A DNA stretch of 64,000 nucleotides from Pelagomonas calceolata (Eukaryota; Sar; Pelagophyceae; Pelagomonadales; Pelagomonadaceae), in NCBI GenBank assembly GCA_918797485.1, contig CAKKNE010000001.1, positions 682,001 to 746,000 of the forward strand. Reading direction: 5' to 3'. Shown one piece after another: positions 29,170 to 38,978 of this stretch (positions are counted from its first letter, which is position 1; the number at the start of each line of letters is the position of its first letter). The translations under genes and the position numbers were made by a program. Under the pieces are notes generated by a model. The model was not told the origin of the DNA. It saw only the letters and a program-made list of their open reading frames with translations, and ran no database searches.

Positions 29170-29946
29170 ATGGGTCGCGGCCGAGGCAGGGGCCGGGGCC
29201 GCGGCAAGCGCATGGTCACGAGCGCTGAGGACCTCGCGCTACGAAATGAACAGCAGGCCGCCTACCAGCAGAAGCGCGCCGCGCGGCGCGGCGAGGACGG
29301 CGAGGACGGCAGCGAGAGCGACGAGGAGGACCTGCCCGAGTTTGACGCGGAGGCCGCCGAGGCGATGCGCGCCGCGCGCGACACTTCAGAGAAGGCCCCG
29401 AAGAAGAAGAGCACTACCGAAGGCCTCATCAAGACCGCGAACCCGAACGCGCCGCAGAAGCAACACCTCAAAATGTCCCAGCTCGATGGATCGGCTCCGA
29501 AGCCGGAGCTGACAAGAAGAGAGCGCGAGGAACTCGATCGACAGAGGCGAGCGGCAGCATATGCCAAGAAGCATGCTGCCGGCCAGACCGACGAAGCGAA
29601 GGCTGATCTCGAGCGACTGCGAGCCGCGAAAGCTAGGAGAGAGGCCGCCGAGGCCGCTCGGTCAAAAGAAACGGAAGAAGAAGCAAGGCAGAAAGCCCTC
29701 GCGAAGGCCCAGATGGAGATGATGCAGGGCGCGCAGACGCTCGACAAGGTCGGCACGGAGCTCGCGAAAGAATTAGGAAAAGGTTCTTTTTTCGAAGTGG
29801 CCGACGAAGCCCCTCCAAAACTCGACAAGCGCAAGGTCAAGAAGATGAAGCCTGCCCAGCTCAAGGAGGAGCTGAAGTTGAGAGGGTTGTCCATCCAGGG
29901 CAACGCGAAGGAATTGGTGGCGCGGCTGACGGAGGCGGCTTGTTAG
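29170..29946 (+). CDS. PDAP1 (PAP28)-like phosphoprotein with C-terminal SAP domain
   Basis: 258 residues, single exon. N terminus is an RG-rich tract (MGRGRGRGRGRGKR). Core matches the casein-kinase substrate family: GLIKTANPNAP, LTRREREELDRQRRAAAY, KHAAGQTDEAKADLERL. C terminus KMKPAQLKEELKLRGLSIQG then NAKELVARL is a canonical SAP fold (DNA/RNA binding). Animal PDAP1 lacks a SAP domain as far as I know, so the fusion points to a nuclear or RNA-related role here. Confidence 0.8.
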   Translation: MGRGRGRGRGRGKRMVTSAEDLALRNEQQAAYQQKRAARRGEDGEDGSESDEEDLPEFDAEAAEAMRAARDTSEKAPKKKSTTEGLIKTANPNAPQKQHLKMSQLDGSAPKPELTRREREELDRQRRAAAYAKKHAAGQTDEAKADLERLRAAKARREAAEAARSKETEEEARQKALAKAQMEMMQGAQTLDKVGTELAKELGKGSFFEVADEAPPKLDKRKVKKMKPAQLKEELKLRGLSIQGNAKELVARLTEAAC

Positions 29947-30353
29947 CTGCTGCGCCGATGGCGTCACGCGAGGGTTAATATATTAGTTGAGATGCGCCAG
30001 ACGTGGGCCTGAGGCCCAACGCGTCCGCCAAACTCGCACGGCATTCGATACTAGCGTCGTATGGACACTAGCAGGATCATCCGCGCAGCTTTGGTCTGCG
30101 TCCGCGCTTCACACCGCTGCTCGCCCGTTTCCAGCGAGAAACCCGCAGCGCTGCGCTTACCACTGGTTCTCAGCGAAGCGCGCGAAACCAGGCCGCCGCG
30201 CGCCGTCGCTGCGCCGAGAGCAGGGGAGACGCTTTTTGAAAGCAAAGCAGAGCCGCGCGCCCGCGGCGTCGTGAGCCTCACCGCTCGCGCCGCACGCGAC
30301 CCACCAGACAGATAGAAATCAAAACCGCGAAACCGGAGCCCCACTGAGCAACC
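29947..30353. other. Intergenic region upstream of RAD50
   Basis: Contains dyad copy 7. No gene seen. Confidence 0.4.
30050..30072. promoter_or_regulatory. GCTAG...CTAGC promoter dyad, copy 7
   Basis: 23 bp, ACTAGCGTCGTATGG then ACACTAGC, more diverged in the centre. 282 bp upstream of the RAD50 ATG. Confidence 0.5.
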
Positions 30354-33300
30354 ATGTCCCAGATCGAGAAGCTCGCCATACGAGGCATCCGCGCCTTCTC
30401 GCCGGACAGAGAACAGGCCATCGAGTTCGAGTCGCCGTTGACGATGATCGTCGGCGCGAACGGCTGCGGCAAGACGACCGTGATAGAATGCCTCAAGTTC
30501 GGCACGACGGGCCAGGCCCCACCTGGTTCAGCGAGTGGTAAGGCCTTCGTGCACGACCCGAAGGTGACGGGTGTTTCTGAAGTGAAAGCTCAACTCAAAC
30601 TAAGGTTCAAGAACTATGGAGGGCAACGCATGGTCGTCGTCCGGTCCATGCAGTTGACACAAAAAAAAACAACAGCCACCTTCAAGCAGCTCGACGGCGT
30701 GATTCGCGCGACGAAACCCGACGGTTCCAAGACGTCCTACACGCACAAGTGCGGCGAGCTCGACAAGACGGTGCCCATCATGATCGGCGCGATCTCCGCG
30801 TTTTGACGTGTTGCGGGGCCTTCACTTTGTTGCTGGGACTCGTATCATGTCGTGGGTGGTTTCATTTTTTGATTTTGGGGCCGTTTCGCGCGCAGGCGTC
30901 TCGCGAGCGGTGCTGGAAAGTGTCATCTTCTGCCACCAGGAGGATTCGAGCTGGCCGCTGCAGGAGGGCGCGGTGCTCAAGAAGAGGTTTGACGACATTT
31001 TCGATTCGGCGCGCTACACGAAGGCTCTGGACGTGCTGAATAAACAAAAAAAAGGTCTGGCCTCGAAGGCGAAGGACATTTCGGGCGATCTGAAGGGTCT
31101 GCACGCCGACAAGGTGGCCGCCCAGGACCACCTCAAGCGCAAGGCGTCCGCCGAGAAAGCTATACAAAGTGCGGATGCGTCGATAAAGGCTTGTGACGAT
31201 AAACAAGGATCATTGCGAGATGAGAAAAGTCGTATTAATGATAAATTGAGAAAGCTGCAAGCGCAGGAGCAGGGCCTCCAGGAGTGCCGGGCGGAGGTCG
31301 ACGGGCTCGAGCGGTCGCTGAAGTACCTCGAAGAGAGACTAGCTGATAGCGCGCTGATGGACGAGGACGACGACGTCCTCGCGGCGACGGTACTGATTGC
31401 GGCGTCCTTGATGTGACTCGTATCTCACACACGATGACGTGACGTCGCACGCAGGCGGCGCGCTTGCAGGAAGAAGAAGATTCCCAGTTCGACATCATTC
31501 GTAAGTTGGAGCGGGAGGAGGGGAAGCATCGGGAGCTGGCCGAGCAGGCGCGGAAGGAGGCTTCCAGGGTTGACGGCGAAAAAGGGTCCGCCGAGGCGGA
31601 AAAACGGCGCGGCGAGGCGGAAGTGTCGGACCTGCGCGACGCGCTGGCCGACGCCAAGGGCGACCTCGACGACACCTCCGATGCGTATGCTAGACTATCG
31701 CAAGCTCTGAGTAGTTCAGAACCGCTGGATCGCGACGTGGCCGCGCTAGTCCAGAAAACACTAGAAACAAAAGGTGAAGAACTTGCGAAGGAGGAGGCGG
31801 AGACCGAAAAACAGGCCGACGAGGCGTTGAGGAGGGAGGAAAGTGTCGTCGCGGAGAAGCGCAACGCCGTCGAGGGCGCCGCGGACGAAGTGGCCGCGCT
31901 TGCGCCGAAGGTACTGATCTCGGCGTCCCGCGGTGCTGCGGCGCCTTCACGCCATCGATGCGACTCGCCTCCATCAGACGAGGCCTTGGGTGGTCTCGTT
32001 TGTGATTTTGAGCGCATTTCGGGCGAGATCGTGACTCGATACATATCACACAGGTGGCCGACGCCGAGCGCGCGCAACGCGAGGCCGACGACCAGTTAAG
32101 GAAGCTGCGGAACGCCACCGACGCCTCATTAACCCAAGCGAAGAAGAAGGTCGAGGACCAGGAGAAGAGGTTAAGTGACTTCCGTTCAGAGAGAGGTGCC
32201 AAGACGCATGATACGGTCATCAAGAAGTGCGTGGAAGATGAACGGCGCCTGGCTGATGAAATCGAGGAGACGAACCGGAGTCTGGGCCTGCTCGAGGGCA
32301 ACGAGGACGACGAGCGCGAGCTCGGCGTGCTCGAGCACGCGGCGACGCAGGCATGCTCGCGGCGTCTCTTCATGAATCGTCTCCGGGAATGATGGACGTG
32401 GGTGGTCTCGTTTTCGATTTTCGAGCGACCGCGATGTTCCGCGCAGGCCCTCGATCGCTTCTCGGAGGCCTACTCGCGGGACGCCGCGGACCTGCGAGAA
32501 GCCGCCGAGGACTACGAGCAGGATGGCGGGAGCGGCGCCGTCGTGCCGGAACCTCCACCCGTAGAGGATGGCCCGGAGTTCGCCGATCGCCTCAAAAGTC
32601 TCATTTCTTCGGCTAAATCGCGGTTGGACGACGCGTCGAAGACCGCTTCCCAGAGGAACGCGTCGACGACGGCCGACGAGCGCTCGGCGCAGCAGGCGGA
32701 AGCGTCCGCCCGCGCTTCACAGAGAGAAGCGTCGCGCGCGGTCGATGCCTTACCGTCCGACACGCGTGCCAAGCTAGCCGCCATCAAGAAAAAATGTGCA
32801 GCTCTGCGAGATGCGGAGAAGGACGCCGCGCAACACCTCGATGAGGATGCGGAGACCGAGGACGACGTCAAAGCTGTCGACGAGCTCTACAAGGCTGCCG
32901 AGGATTTAAATGTCTTCGAGTGGGCGCGCATCGACAAAGGGGACGACGACCTGGCCTTGGAGACGCTCGTCGCGACGCCCCTGGCGCAGAGCAAGCCGGA
33001 CGCCTTCCAAGCGACGGCGACCTTCGTCCGAGGCATCGCTAGTGTCGTGGCGCGTCGGAAGGAGTCCGCGACGCTGCTGCCGGGAGCCATGGAGTATCTC
33101 CTCGACAAAGTGCGCACGAAGCCGAACAAACACACGGGCTGCAAGATGTGTCCCGTGCGGTGTGGAAATCAACCAGTGCGTCGGGTGCCGGCATCGCCAC
33201 GCCATGAACGCGCCGTAAAATGTTGATGTCCACGCAGGTCCCGTCTGCAAGCGCGACTTCGAAGATAATGAAGAGGCCCAGAAGACGATCGACCGCCTCG

Positions 33301-35536
33301 ACAAGGTCGTGAAGAAGCACGCGCAGGGCGTCGGCGCCGCTTTTACGGATCTCACGACGTCGTGCGCCGAGATCCAAGGTGAGTTGGACGCGCTCGAGCC
33401 GCAGTGGCGCGCCTGGGTCGCGACGCTGCAGAAGAAAGTTTTAGCTGAAAAAGATGTGGACGACAAAAGAAGTGCCGCTTCTTCCGCTTCGGATGCGGCC
33501 AAGGATGCCGCTAATTCTTTGAGGGATGCGGAAGCATCATCAGTGAAGGCTTCCTCGAGCTACGACAAGGCGTGCCACTTGGCGGATCTCGGAGCGAGTT
33601 TGCGCGACGCGGTCCACGCGCGCGACGCAAAAAAAGAAACTTTGGATAGGGTCGCGCAGGACGCCGGGACCGGTGGGAGGCGGTCTCGCAGAGATATTAC
33701 CCGAGATTTGAAACGCTTGCAAGATGAAAAGGAGGCGGCGGTGAACAAGCGGGCGCAGGTTACACTCGGTGTCTGTTAACTTCGCGTCGATGGCGTCGCG
33801 TCGACGGCGCCCGGCGCCACCCGCACGCCATCGCCGCGACGCACCACAAATGACACCGTAACTACACATAGGCCGAAAAGGACAAGGCCGAGGGCCTCCA
33901 GCAGGAGAACGCCATGATCTCGCGCAAGGCCGAGGCGTCCAAAGCTGTAAGTGATCTCGAGCAGCAGCTCGCCGAGAAGCGGCGCTGGGAAGCTTCCCGG
34001 GACGACGCCGCCAAGACGAAGCGCGACTGCGAGAAGCGCGAGAAGGACATCAAGGCCGACGCGCCCCAGCGCAAAGCTGCCTTAGATAAGGCTAAACGTG
34101 ATCAAGAAGAGGCCACTTCCCAATGGACGGCGCGGAAGAAGAAGGCTCGTTCCAAAACGAACGGCGCGAAAGCAGCTGCGTACGCCGTGAAACAAGCCGT
34201 CGCGCAAGCCTCGAGGGGCGACAAGCGCATCGCCGACGCCGAGAAGACCCTGGCGGAATTACAAGAGACGAAGGCGCGCTTCGAAAGAGACGTGGCGGAG
34301 GCGGAAGATGCGGCCGCGGACGTCAACGCCCAAATCGCCGACGCGTCGAAGTCGGAAGATACTAGGATGTTGGAGAAGAAGGAGGTCGAGGGTGCGTGAA
34401 CAGTGTGGAAATCAAATTTCGATGCGATGTTGTGACTGCGTCGGCTCGATGGCGTCGACGCGTGTCGCGACGCTTCCGTTCCCGCGCAGGCGTCCTCGAG
34501 TATAGAGCCCAGCAGAAGAAGAAGGAGGCCTGCGAAGAGAAATTGAGGCGGGCCAAGGACCAGGAACCTGATCAGGATGATGAATTTGCCGGTCGATCGC
34601 AGCAGGACCTTAGTCGTCGGTTATCGAGGATCACGCAAGAGCTGGAAAGGGTCGCGGCCGAGAAGGGCGAGCACGAAGGGCAACGGAAGCAGGCGCGCGA
34701 AGTGGCGCGCGAGCACGCGAACGACCTCGCGACGGCGCGCTACAAAGGTGTGGAAGAGCGGCATAGAAGGGCCATGATCGACAAGGAGACGACCGAGATG
34801 GCTTGTAAAGATGTGGATCTCGGCGTCCCGTTGTGTAGAGATGCCTTCACGCCATCGACGCGACTCGTGTCCATCTCACGATGACGTGGGTGGTTTCTTT
34901 TTCGAGTTTGAGGCCGTTCGGAGACCGCGATGCTCCACGCAGGTCGAGCACTACTGGACGGCCCTCGACAAGGCCCTGGGGTCCTTCCACCGCTTGAAAA
35001 TCGAAGAAATTAATCGTATTATTAAGGAGTTATGGTCGGTCACGTACATGGGCGAAGATATAGATACGATCGAGATTGTTTCGGGGGAGGACAACGGTTC
35101 TAAAAGAGCTGCTCGTTCCTATAACTATCACGTGCGCATGCGCAAGCAGGGTGCTGCCTTAGATATGAAGGGGCGGTGTTCGGCCGGGCAGCGGGTGTTG
35201 GCTTCTATTGTTATTAGGTTGGCTTTAGCTCAGACGTTCTGCATCAAGTGCGGCATTCTGGCGTTAGACGAGCCGACCACAAACCTAGACGAGGCCAATC
35301 GCCGAAGTTTAGCGCATGGTCTTTCGAGGATCATCGCGGACCGCGCGCGGCAGTCGAACTTCCAGCTCGTCGTGATTACTCATGATGAAGAATTTATCGC
35401 CACGCTACGCACGGAGATGGCGGCCCAGGCGGGCGCGTCCATGCCCGAGCACTACTGGCGCATCAGTCGGGAGGAGGTCGGCCAGGGCAAGTTCTATAGC
35501 AAGATCGACAAGATCCCCATGGACCAGCTGCAGTAG
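30354..35536 (+). CDS. RAD50: RAD50 double-strand-break repair ATPase, 9 exons
   Basis: SMC-like ATPase of the MRN complex, 1,446 residues. Exons 30354-30786, 30896-31389, 31455-31910, 32054-32350, 32447-33149, 33238-33758, 33872-34391, 34490-34812, 34943-35536; phases agree. N-terminal Walker [17 protein letters not shown], then FVHDPKV and [13 protein letters not shown] (Q-loop), long antiparallel coiled coils, a central zinc hook CPVC (33148-33247 after splicing), and the C-terminal signature region ([13 protein letters not shown]) and Walker [13 protein letters not shown]. The intron at 33150 splits the first Cys codon of the hook. All eight introns are introner-like. Dyad copy 7 is 282 bp upstream. 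Confidence 0.97.
30787..30895 (+). mobile_element. Introner IE-B, GC-AG, RAD50 intron
   Basis: 109 bp, GCGCGATCTCCGCGTTTTGA ... CGCGCGCAG, almost the same start as the dynein intron at 3312. Joins MIG to [11 protein letters not shown]. Confidence 0.88.
31390..31454 (+). mobile_element. Short introner IE-B remnant, RAD50 intron
   Basis: 65 bp, GTACTGATTGCGGCGTCC ... CGCACGCAG with TGACTCGTATCTCACAC. Confidence 0.75.
31911..32053 (+). mobile_element. Introner IE-B, RAD50 intron
   Basis: 143 bp, GTACTGATCTCGGCGTCCCG, CCTTCACGCCATCGATGCGA, CTCCATCAGACGAGG, GGTGGTCTCG; ends TATCACACAG. Confidence 0.88.
32351..32446 (+). mobile_element. Short introner IE-B, GC-AG, RAD50 intron
   Basis: 96 bp, GCATGCTCGCGGCGTCTC ... 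GATGTTCCGCGCAG. Joins AATQ to ALDRFSEAY. Confidence 0.82.
33150..33237 (+). mobile_element. Introner IE-C, antisense and internally deleted, inside the RAD50 zinc hook
   Basis: 88 bp. GTCCCGTG at the donor and GTCCCGTC at the next exon are a 7/8 duplication. The element shows GTGTGGAAATCAACCAGTG at the left and CCGTAAAATGTTGATG then TCCACGCAG at the right. Removing it restores CPVCKRDF. Confidence 0.92.
33759..33871 (+). mobile_element. Introner with shared foldback core, RAD50 intron
   Basis: 113 bp, GTTACACTCGG ... ACACATAG. CGCGTCGATGGCGTCG faces ACGCCATCGCCGCGAC. Family assignment uncertain (IE-A-like). Confidence 0.78.
34392..34489 (+). mobile_element. Chimeric introner (IE-C left end, IE-A right end), RAD50 intron
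   Basis: 98 bp. After GTGCGTGAA comes CAGTGTGGAAATCAAATTT (IE-C terminus); the right part GTCGCGACGCTTCCG then TTCCCGCGCAG is IE-A. Confidence 0.85.
34813..34942 (+). mobile_element. Introner IE-B, near consensus, RAD50 intron
   Basis: 130 bp, GTGGATCTCGGCGTCCCG, GCCTTCACGCCATCGACGCG, GTGTCCATCTCACGATG, GGTGGTTTCTTTTTCGAG, GAGGCCGTTCGGAG, ending GCTCCACGCAG. A good type copy. Confidence 0.9.
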
Positions 35537-35585
35537 TAGGTCTTTCCTATATCCCTGTGTAACGAAACGTGAAACTAGGTCTACT

Positions 35586-35632
35586 ACTCCCCCCCCCCCG
35601 CCTGGGGTCTCTCCAGGAGAGAGAGAGAGAGC
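35586..35632. repeat. Simple repeats between convergent genes
   Basis: A run of about 11-12 C and then a GA microsatellite (GAGAGAGAGAGAGAG) in the 118-bp gap between the RAD50 stop and the HSF-fusion stop. Confidence 0.7.
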
Positions 35633-35654
35633 ACATAAGGTCCTCTCCAGGACT

Positions 35655-37535
35655 CTACTCCAGGACGGGCCGCAGGCGCAGGAGCTGGTCGACGTCGACG
35701 TTGGCGAGCTGCTCGCCCTTGACGCGCACGTAGACCGAGTTCAGCGGGCTCGCGGACTTGTGCTGCTTGTTGAAGCCGAAGGTGTTCAGCTGGCGCTGGA
35801 ACGACGAGTAGTGCTGGTGCCGGAAGTAGCTCGGGAGCTTGGACTCGAGCTTGGCGGGATCCGGGATGACGATGGTGCCCTCGCGCGTCCAACTGATCAC
35901 GTCGGGCTCATCCCGGATGAGCTGCACGAGCTTCACGAGGAAGGGGATAGGCTTCTCTGGCCGGGGCTTATATTTGCGCTTCGGCTTCGGCGCAGGACCC
36001 GGCGAGACGGCCGCCCTGCGGCGCGCCGGTTTCTTGGCTGCGGGCTTCTTAGGCGCGACGGCCGGGGAGGCGTCGTCTTTGTCGGCCCAGTTCGTGTACG
36101 AGCGCTTTGGCTTTCGACCCGAGCGGCGCGGGGCATCATCGGAAGGACCACGGTCGTCGGCCGGCGGGCCGGCCATGGGAACATCGTCGTCAACCGGCCA
36201 GGTCGGCGATCTCACGCCGGTCTTGACGTTGTAGTAGTATATTTTGTCCGAGAGCGGGTCGGCGAATTGCGCCCAGTCCCCGTAGGCTCTCGAACGATCC
36301 GATGGCGGAGTATTCGCCGGGAACGTGTTCGGAAAGCGCGGCCTTGGGGCTTGTTGCTGGCCGCGCCCTGTCTGGCCGCGCGGCTCGGCGTTGACCTGGC
36401 CTCGTACCTGCTCTCGTAAATGGTCTGGTACTTCGATCTTGTCCTCTTCCGACAGGAAGGTGTTGAAGCCGTGTAGTAATTCCCCGTAGCCCTGGAAGAG
36501 CGTGCTGACCCTACGTATGACGCCGGGCATGTCGGTCTGTTGGCTCGTACAAGACTTCATGATCTCCAGGAACTCGTTGTAGATCTCGGGCTTGTCGCCG
36601 AACTCGGCCTTGACCTGGTCGAGGTAGCTAAGCGAGTGGACGGTGTCCGCCGGCGCCGGCGGTGCAGGCGCGGGTGCAGGTGACGGCACTGGCGGCGCGG
36701 GCGGCGGCGGCACCGCGGGCGTTGCGGCGGCCGCGTGGAGTGCCGTGGCCGCTGCCCGGGCCGGAGTCGCGGGCGGCGCGCGAGTAGCCTTGGCGGCCTT
36801 TCCTTTGGTGCGAGCCCGCTTCGCTGCGGGTGTCGACCGGGGCCCCTCGTCGATGCACTCCTGCCGCCGCTTGGCGGGAAGTTTCGGAGAAGGCGTCGCC
36901 GGCGCGACCGGCGAGGCCGGGCGCGTCTCCTGGCACACGTCGCACGCCGCATAATGGTCCTTGTTAAGGAAGGTGCAAGCCGGGCACGCCCACTTTGGCG
37001 CCGTCTCGCCACTATCGTCGTCGTCGTCGTTGACGTGCTCGTCGGGCGGCTGGGGCGGCCGCGCCGGCGGTGCGGCGGTCGCGGGAGCTGCCAGGGGAGA
37101 TGGCGGCGCCGCGGGCGGCGGCCGCGTCTGCTCCGCGACGACCGGCGATTGCCGGGCCGCCGCTGGCGCCGGAGGTGGGACGGCCGCCGGGGCCGGAGGC
37201 GGGACGGCTGCCGGGGACGGCGGGACGGCCGCGGGGGCCAGCGACGGGACGGCTTCGCCCCTCAGCCGTCGCCATCCCCGTAGGAAGCGCGCGCGCGCGA
37301 TCGGCGACCAGGATTGAAAACCTGTGAACGCGTCGAGGTCTTCGAGCGTAGCTATAGCTTGGAAGTCCCCGATGGCATCTGCCTGTCTACAGACAAAGCG
37401 CCGCCTCTCCTCACCGCTGACGTGGTCTGCGACCCACGCGTCTCTGGCTGCGGCATCTGCGGAGGCCATGGCAGCCAAAAGGGCTGCCTCTTCCCCGCGC
37501 GGCTGCTTTGTCTCGAGCCGAAGCCAAAAGGGCAT
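35655..37535 (-). CDS. HSF-type DNA-binding protein fused to RanBP2 zinc finger, PAH and WW-like domains
   Basis: 626 residues, single exon. Domain order: N-terminal region of about 90 residues shared with the neighbouring gene at 38979 (ending SWSPIARARFLRGWRRLRGE); Pro/Ala-rich linker; RanBP2-type finger at 182-202 (WACPACTFLNKDHYAACDVC); second Pro/Ala linker; PAH domain like SIN3 at about 300-363 (YLDQVKAEFGDKPEIYNEFL, GVIRRVSTLFQGYGELLHGF); WW-like segment at about 425-450 (ADPLSDKIYYYNVKTG); HSF-type winged helix from about 530 to the end (IPFLVKLVQLIRDEPDVISW, SKLPSYFRHQHYSSFQRQL, NTFGFNK). PAH implies binding a repressor partner; HSF domain implies DNA binding. No HSF oligomerisation coiled coil follows. 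Start could also be the internal MASADAAAR. Confidence 0.85.
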   Translation of the reverse strand: MPFWLRLETKQPRGEEAALLAAMASADAAARDAWVADHVSGEERRRFVCRQADAIGDFQAIATLEDLDAFTGFQSWSPIARARFLRGWRRLRGEAVPSLAPAAVPPSPAAVPPPAPAAVPPPAPAAARQSPVVAEQTRPPPAAPPSPLAAPATAAPPARPPQPPDEHVNDDDDDSGETAPKWACPACTFLNKDHYAACDVCQETRPASPVAPATPSPKLPAKRRQECIDEGPRSTPAAKRARTKGKAAKATRAPPATPARAAATALHAAAATPAVPPPPAPPVPSPAPAPAPPAPADTVHSLSYLDQVKAEFGDKPEIYNEFLEIMKSCTSQQTDMPGVIRRVSTLFQGYGELLHGFNTFLSEEDKIEVPDHLREQVRGQVNAEPRGQTGRGQQQAPRPRFPNTFPANTPPSDRSRAYGDWAQFADPLSDKIYYYNVKTGVRSPTWPVDDDVPMAGPPADDRGPSDDAPRRSGRKPKRSYTNWADKDDASPAVAPKKPAAKKPARRRAAVSPGPAPKPKRKYKPRPEKPIPFLVKLVQLIRDEPDVISWTREGTIVIPDPAKLESKLPSYFRHQHYSSFQRQLNTFGFNKQHKSASPLNSVYVRVKGEQLANVDVDQLLRLRPVLE

Positions 37536-37589
37536 GCCAACCCGAACTTTTGGATGCCTCCGCGAAGGCTATTCGAAGGCGCACAATCG

Positions 37590-37715
37590 TCAACAGACGG
37601 CGCCTTACATGTGCGCAAACGCGAAGCGCCACTGCTGGGGCGCGTAATTTGAAATGACATCGCGCGTGTGTCGGAGCGTCGCGGCGATGGCGTAGGACGC
37701 ACCGGACGCCATCGA
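37590..37715 (-). pseudogene. Gene fragment resembling the 3' end of the Tudor-like gene, with introner core
   Basis: On the minus strand a frame reads APQQWRFAFAHM then stop (about 37596-37634), matching the C terminus APQQWRYAFAQIY of the gene at 38979. Just upstream is an IE foldback core (GTCGATGGCGTCC ... TACGCCATCGCCGCGAC, about 37680-37715). Probably the remnant of a third paralogue, now in the 5' leader of the HSF-fusion gene. Confidence 0.5.
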
Positions 37716-37827
37716 CGAGTATGTCATTTTTTATTTTCTTGGGGGAGGGGATCGGCGACGGGCTGCTCGACCAGCTTTATCACGAGCGGGGAGATGCTTT
37801 CCAGATCTTCTGCCGTCACGGTCATTA

Positions 37828-38679
37828 TCAGCGCTGGAAGCTCCGGCGACCGACCGGCTCCTGGTGCTCCGTCAAGAGCATGACCTCGGTCCATCCGGGC
37901 GGGGGGTCGTTCCCCGGGCGGAGCGCGGCGTGGCCGTAGGTGCGCATGGATTTCAGGAGCATGAGCGACTCCGGTAAAGGATTTCTCATAGATCTCACGA
38001 AGCTCCGCTGCTGCGCCAGCACGTCGGCGTAAGTACAAAGAAGCGTCAAAAACCGCCCGTCGGGCGTCAGGAACCATTCGAAATCAAGGAGGTCCGGATC
38101 GGAGCGCGCGTTTTCTTGCCGCACGCGTATGTCTTCATTAATGGCCTCGAGATCGCCCACGACCTCCATCTCGTAGATCACGCGCTCGGGCGCACAGACC
38201 GGGCGCGGGCGGCGGTGCGGTTGGCCGAGGGGCCCGTGGACCTCCAGCACGATGCCGTCCGCGGTGCGCGTGAAGGCGTCGGCCGTCCGTGCGATCTCGA
38301 CGAGGTCGTCATCGTAGCGACCGTATTGAATGACGCGGACGACGCGGCACAAGCGCCACAGGCGCCGACCGATGCCGCTCCCGACCCACGCCTCGGCGTG
38401 CTGCTTCGCCGCGGCCTCGCTGCTCGCGTACGTTTGGAAGAGCGTCAGCTCGCGGCCGTCGCGGAACCACTCTACCTCGAGAACACCAGCGTTTCGCCGG
38501 CTCGCGATCTGGAGCTCCTCGCAGATGGTCGCGAGCGACGGGTCGTCAACGATTATCTCCAACTCGGCGCGTGTGACGACGTGTCCCTGGCGCGACGTGG
38601 CCGACGGGTCTTCTATCTTTTTGCCGGCGACACTTGTGGGAGAGTCCAGGGTCTTGCTGTGAGCACTGGCTGCGAGCAT
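37828..38679 (-). CDS. Protein with two ABM-like (dimeric alpha-beta barrel) repeats
   Basis: 283 residues, single exon. Two copies of a module of about 100 residues. First: LEIIVDDPSLATICEELQ ... VLEVEWFRDGRELTLFQTYA. Second: MEVVGDLEAINEDIRV ... LLDFEWFLTPDGRFLTLLCTYA. The pattern (beta, helix, E-WF, T-L--TYA) matches antibiotic-biosynthesis-monooxygenase-like ferredoxin folds. Two fused repeats could form an intramolecular barrel. No catalytic residue assigned. Confidence 0.6.
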   Translation of the reverse strand: MLAASAHSKTLDSPTSVAGKKIEDPSATSRQGHVVTRAELEIIVDDPSLATICEELQIASRRNAGVLEVEWFRDGRELTLFQTYASSEAAAKQHAEAWVGSGIGRRLWRLCRVVRVIQYGRYDDDLVEIARTADAFTRTADGIVLEVHGPLGQPHRRPRPVCAPERVIYEMEVVGDLEAINEDIRVRQENARSDPDLLDFEWFLTPDGRFLTLLCTYADVLAQQRSFVRSMRNPLPESLMLLKSMRTYGHAALRPGNDPPPGWTEVMLLTEHQEPVGRRSFQR

Positions 38680-38978
38680 TGCGAGTGAATTGACTGCTGG
38701 ATTCGCGGCTGCAGTGGAAGCCTCTCAGAGTCTCAGTGAGAGCCTTGGAACTTTGCGTAAACGTAGGGCGAGAAGCCGAGGAGTCGTGAACTAGTATTCA
38801 CGAGACGTTTAGGTTGTAGAAGAATCGGCACTGGTTTCCCCCTCCTCACCGAGTCTAGAGCAGCACTGCTCTCAGAGCCAATGCCTGTGCTTTTGCAGCT
38901 TCCTAGAGCTCTAGAGCGCGCGGGTATATCGCCGCGCTGCGGAAGGCTCTGGAGCCCTGGGGCACCTCCTAGCTTACA
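38680..38978. other. Intergenic region
   Basis: Contains TCTAGAGCAGCACTGCTC and several CTAGAG repeats, and near 38968 CTAGCTTACACTAG, a possible degenerate half of the promoter dyad. No gene. Confidence 0.35.
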
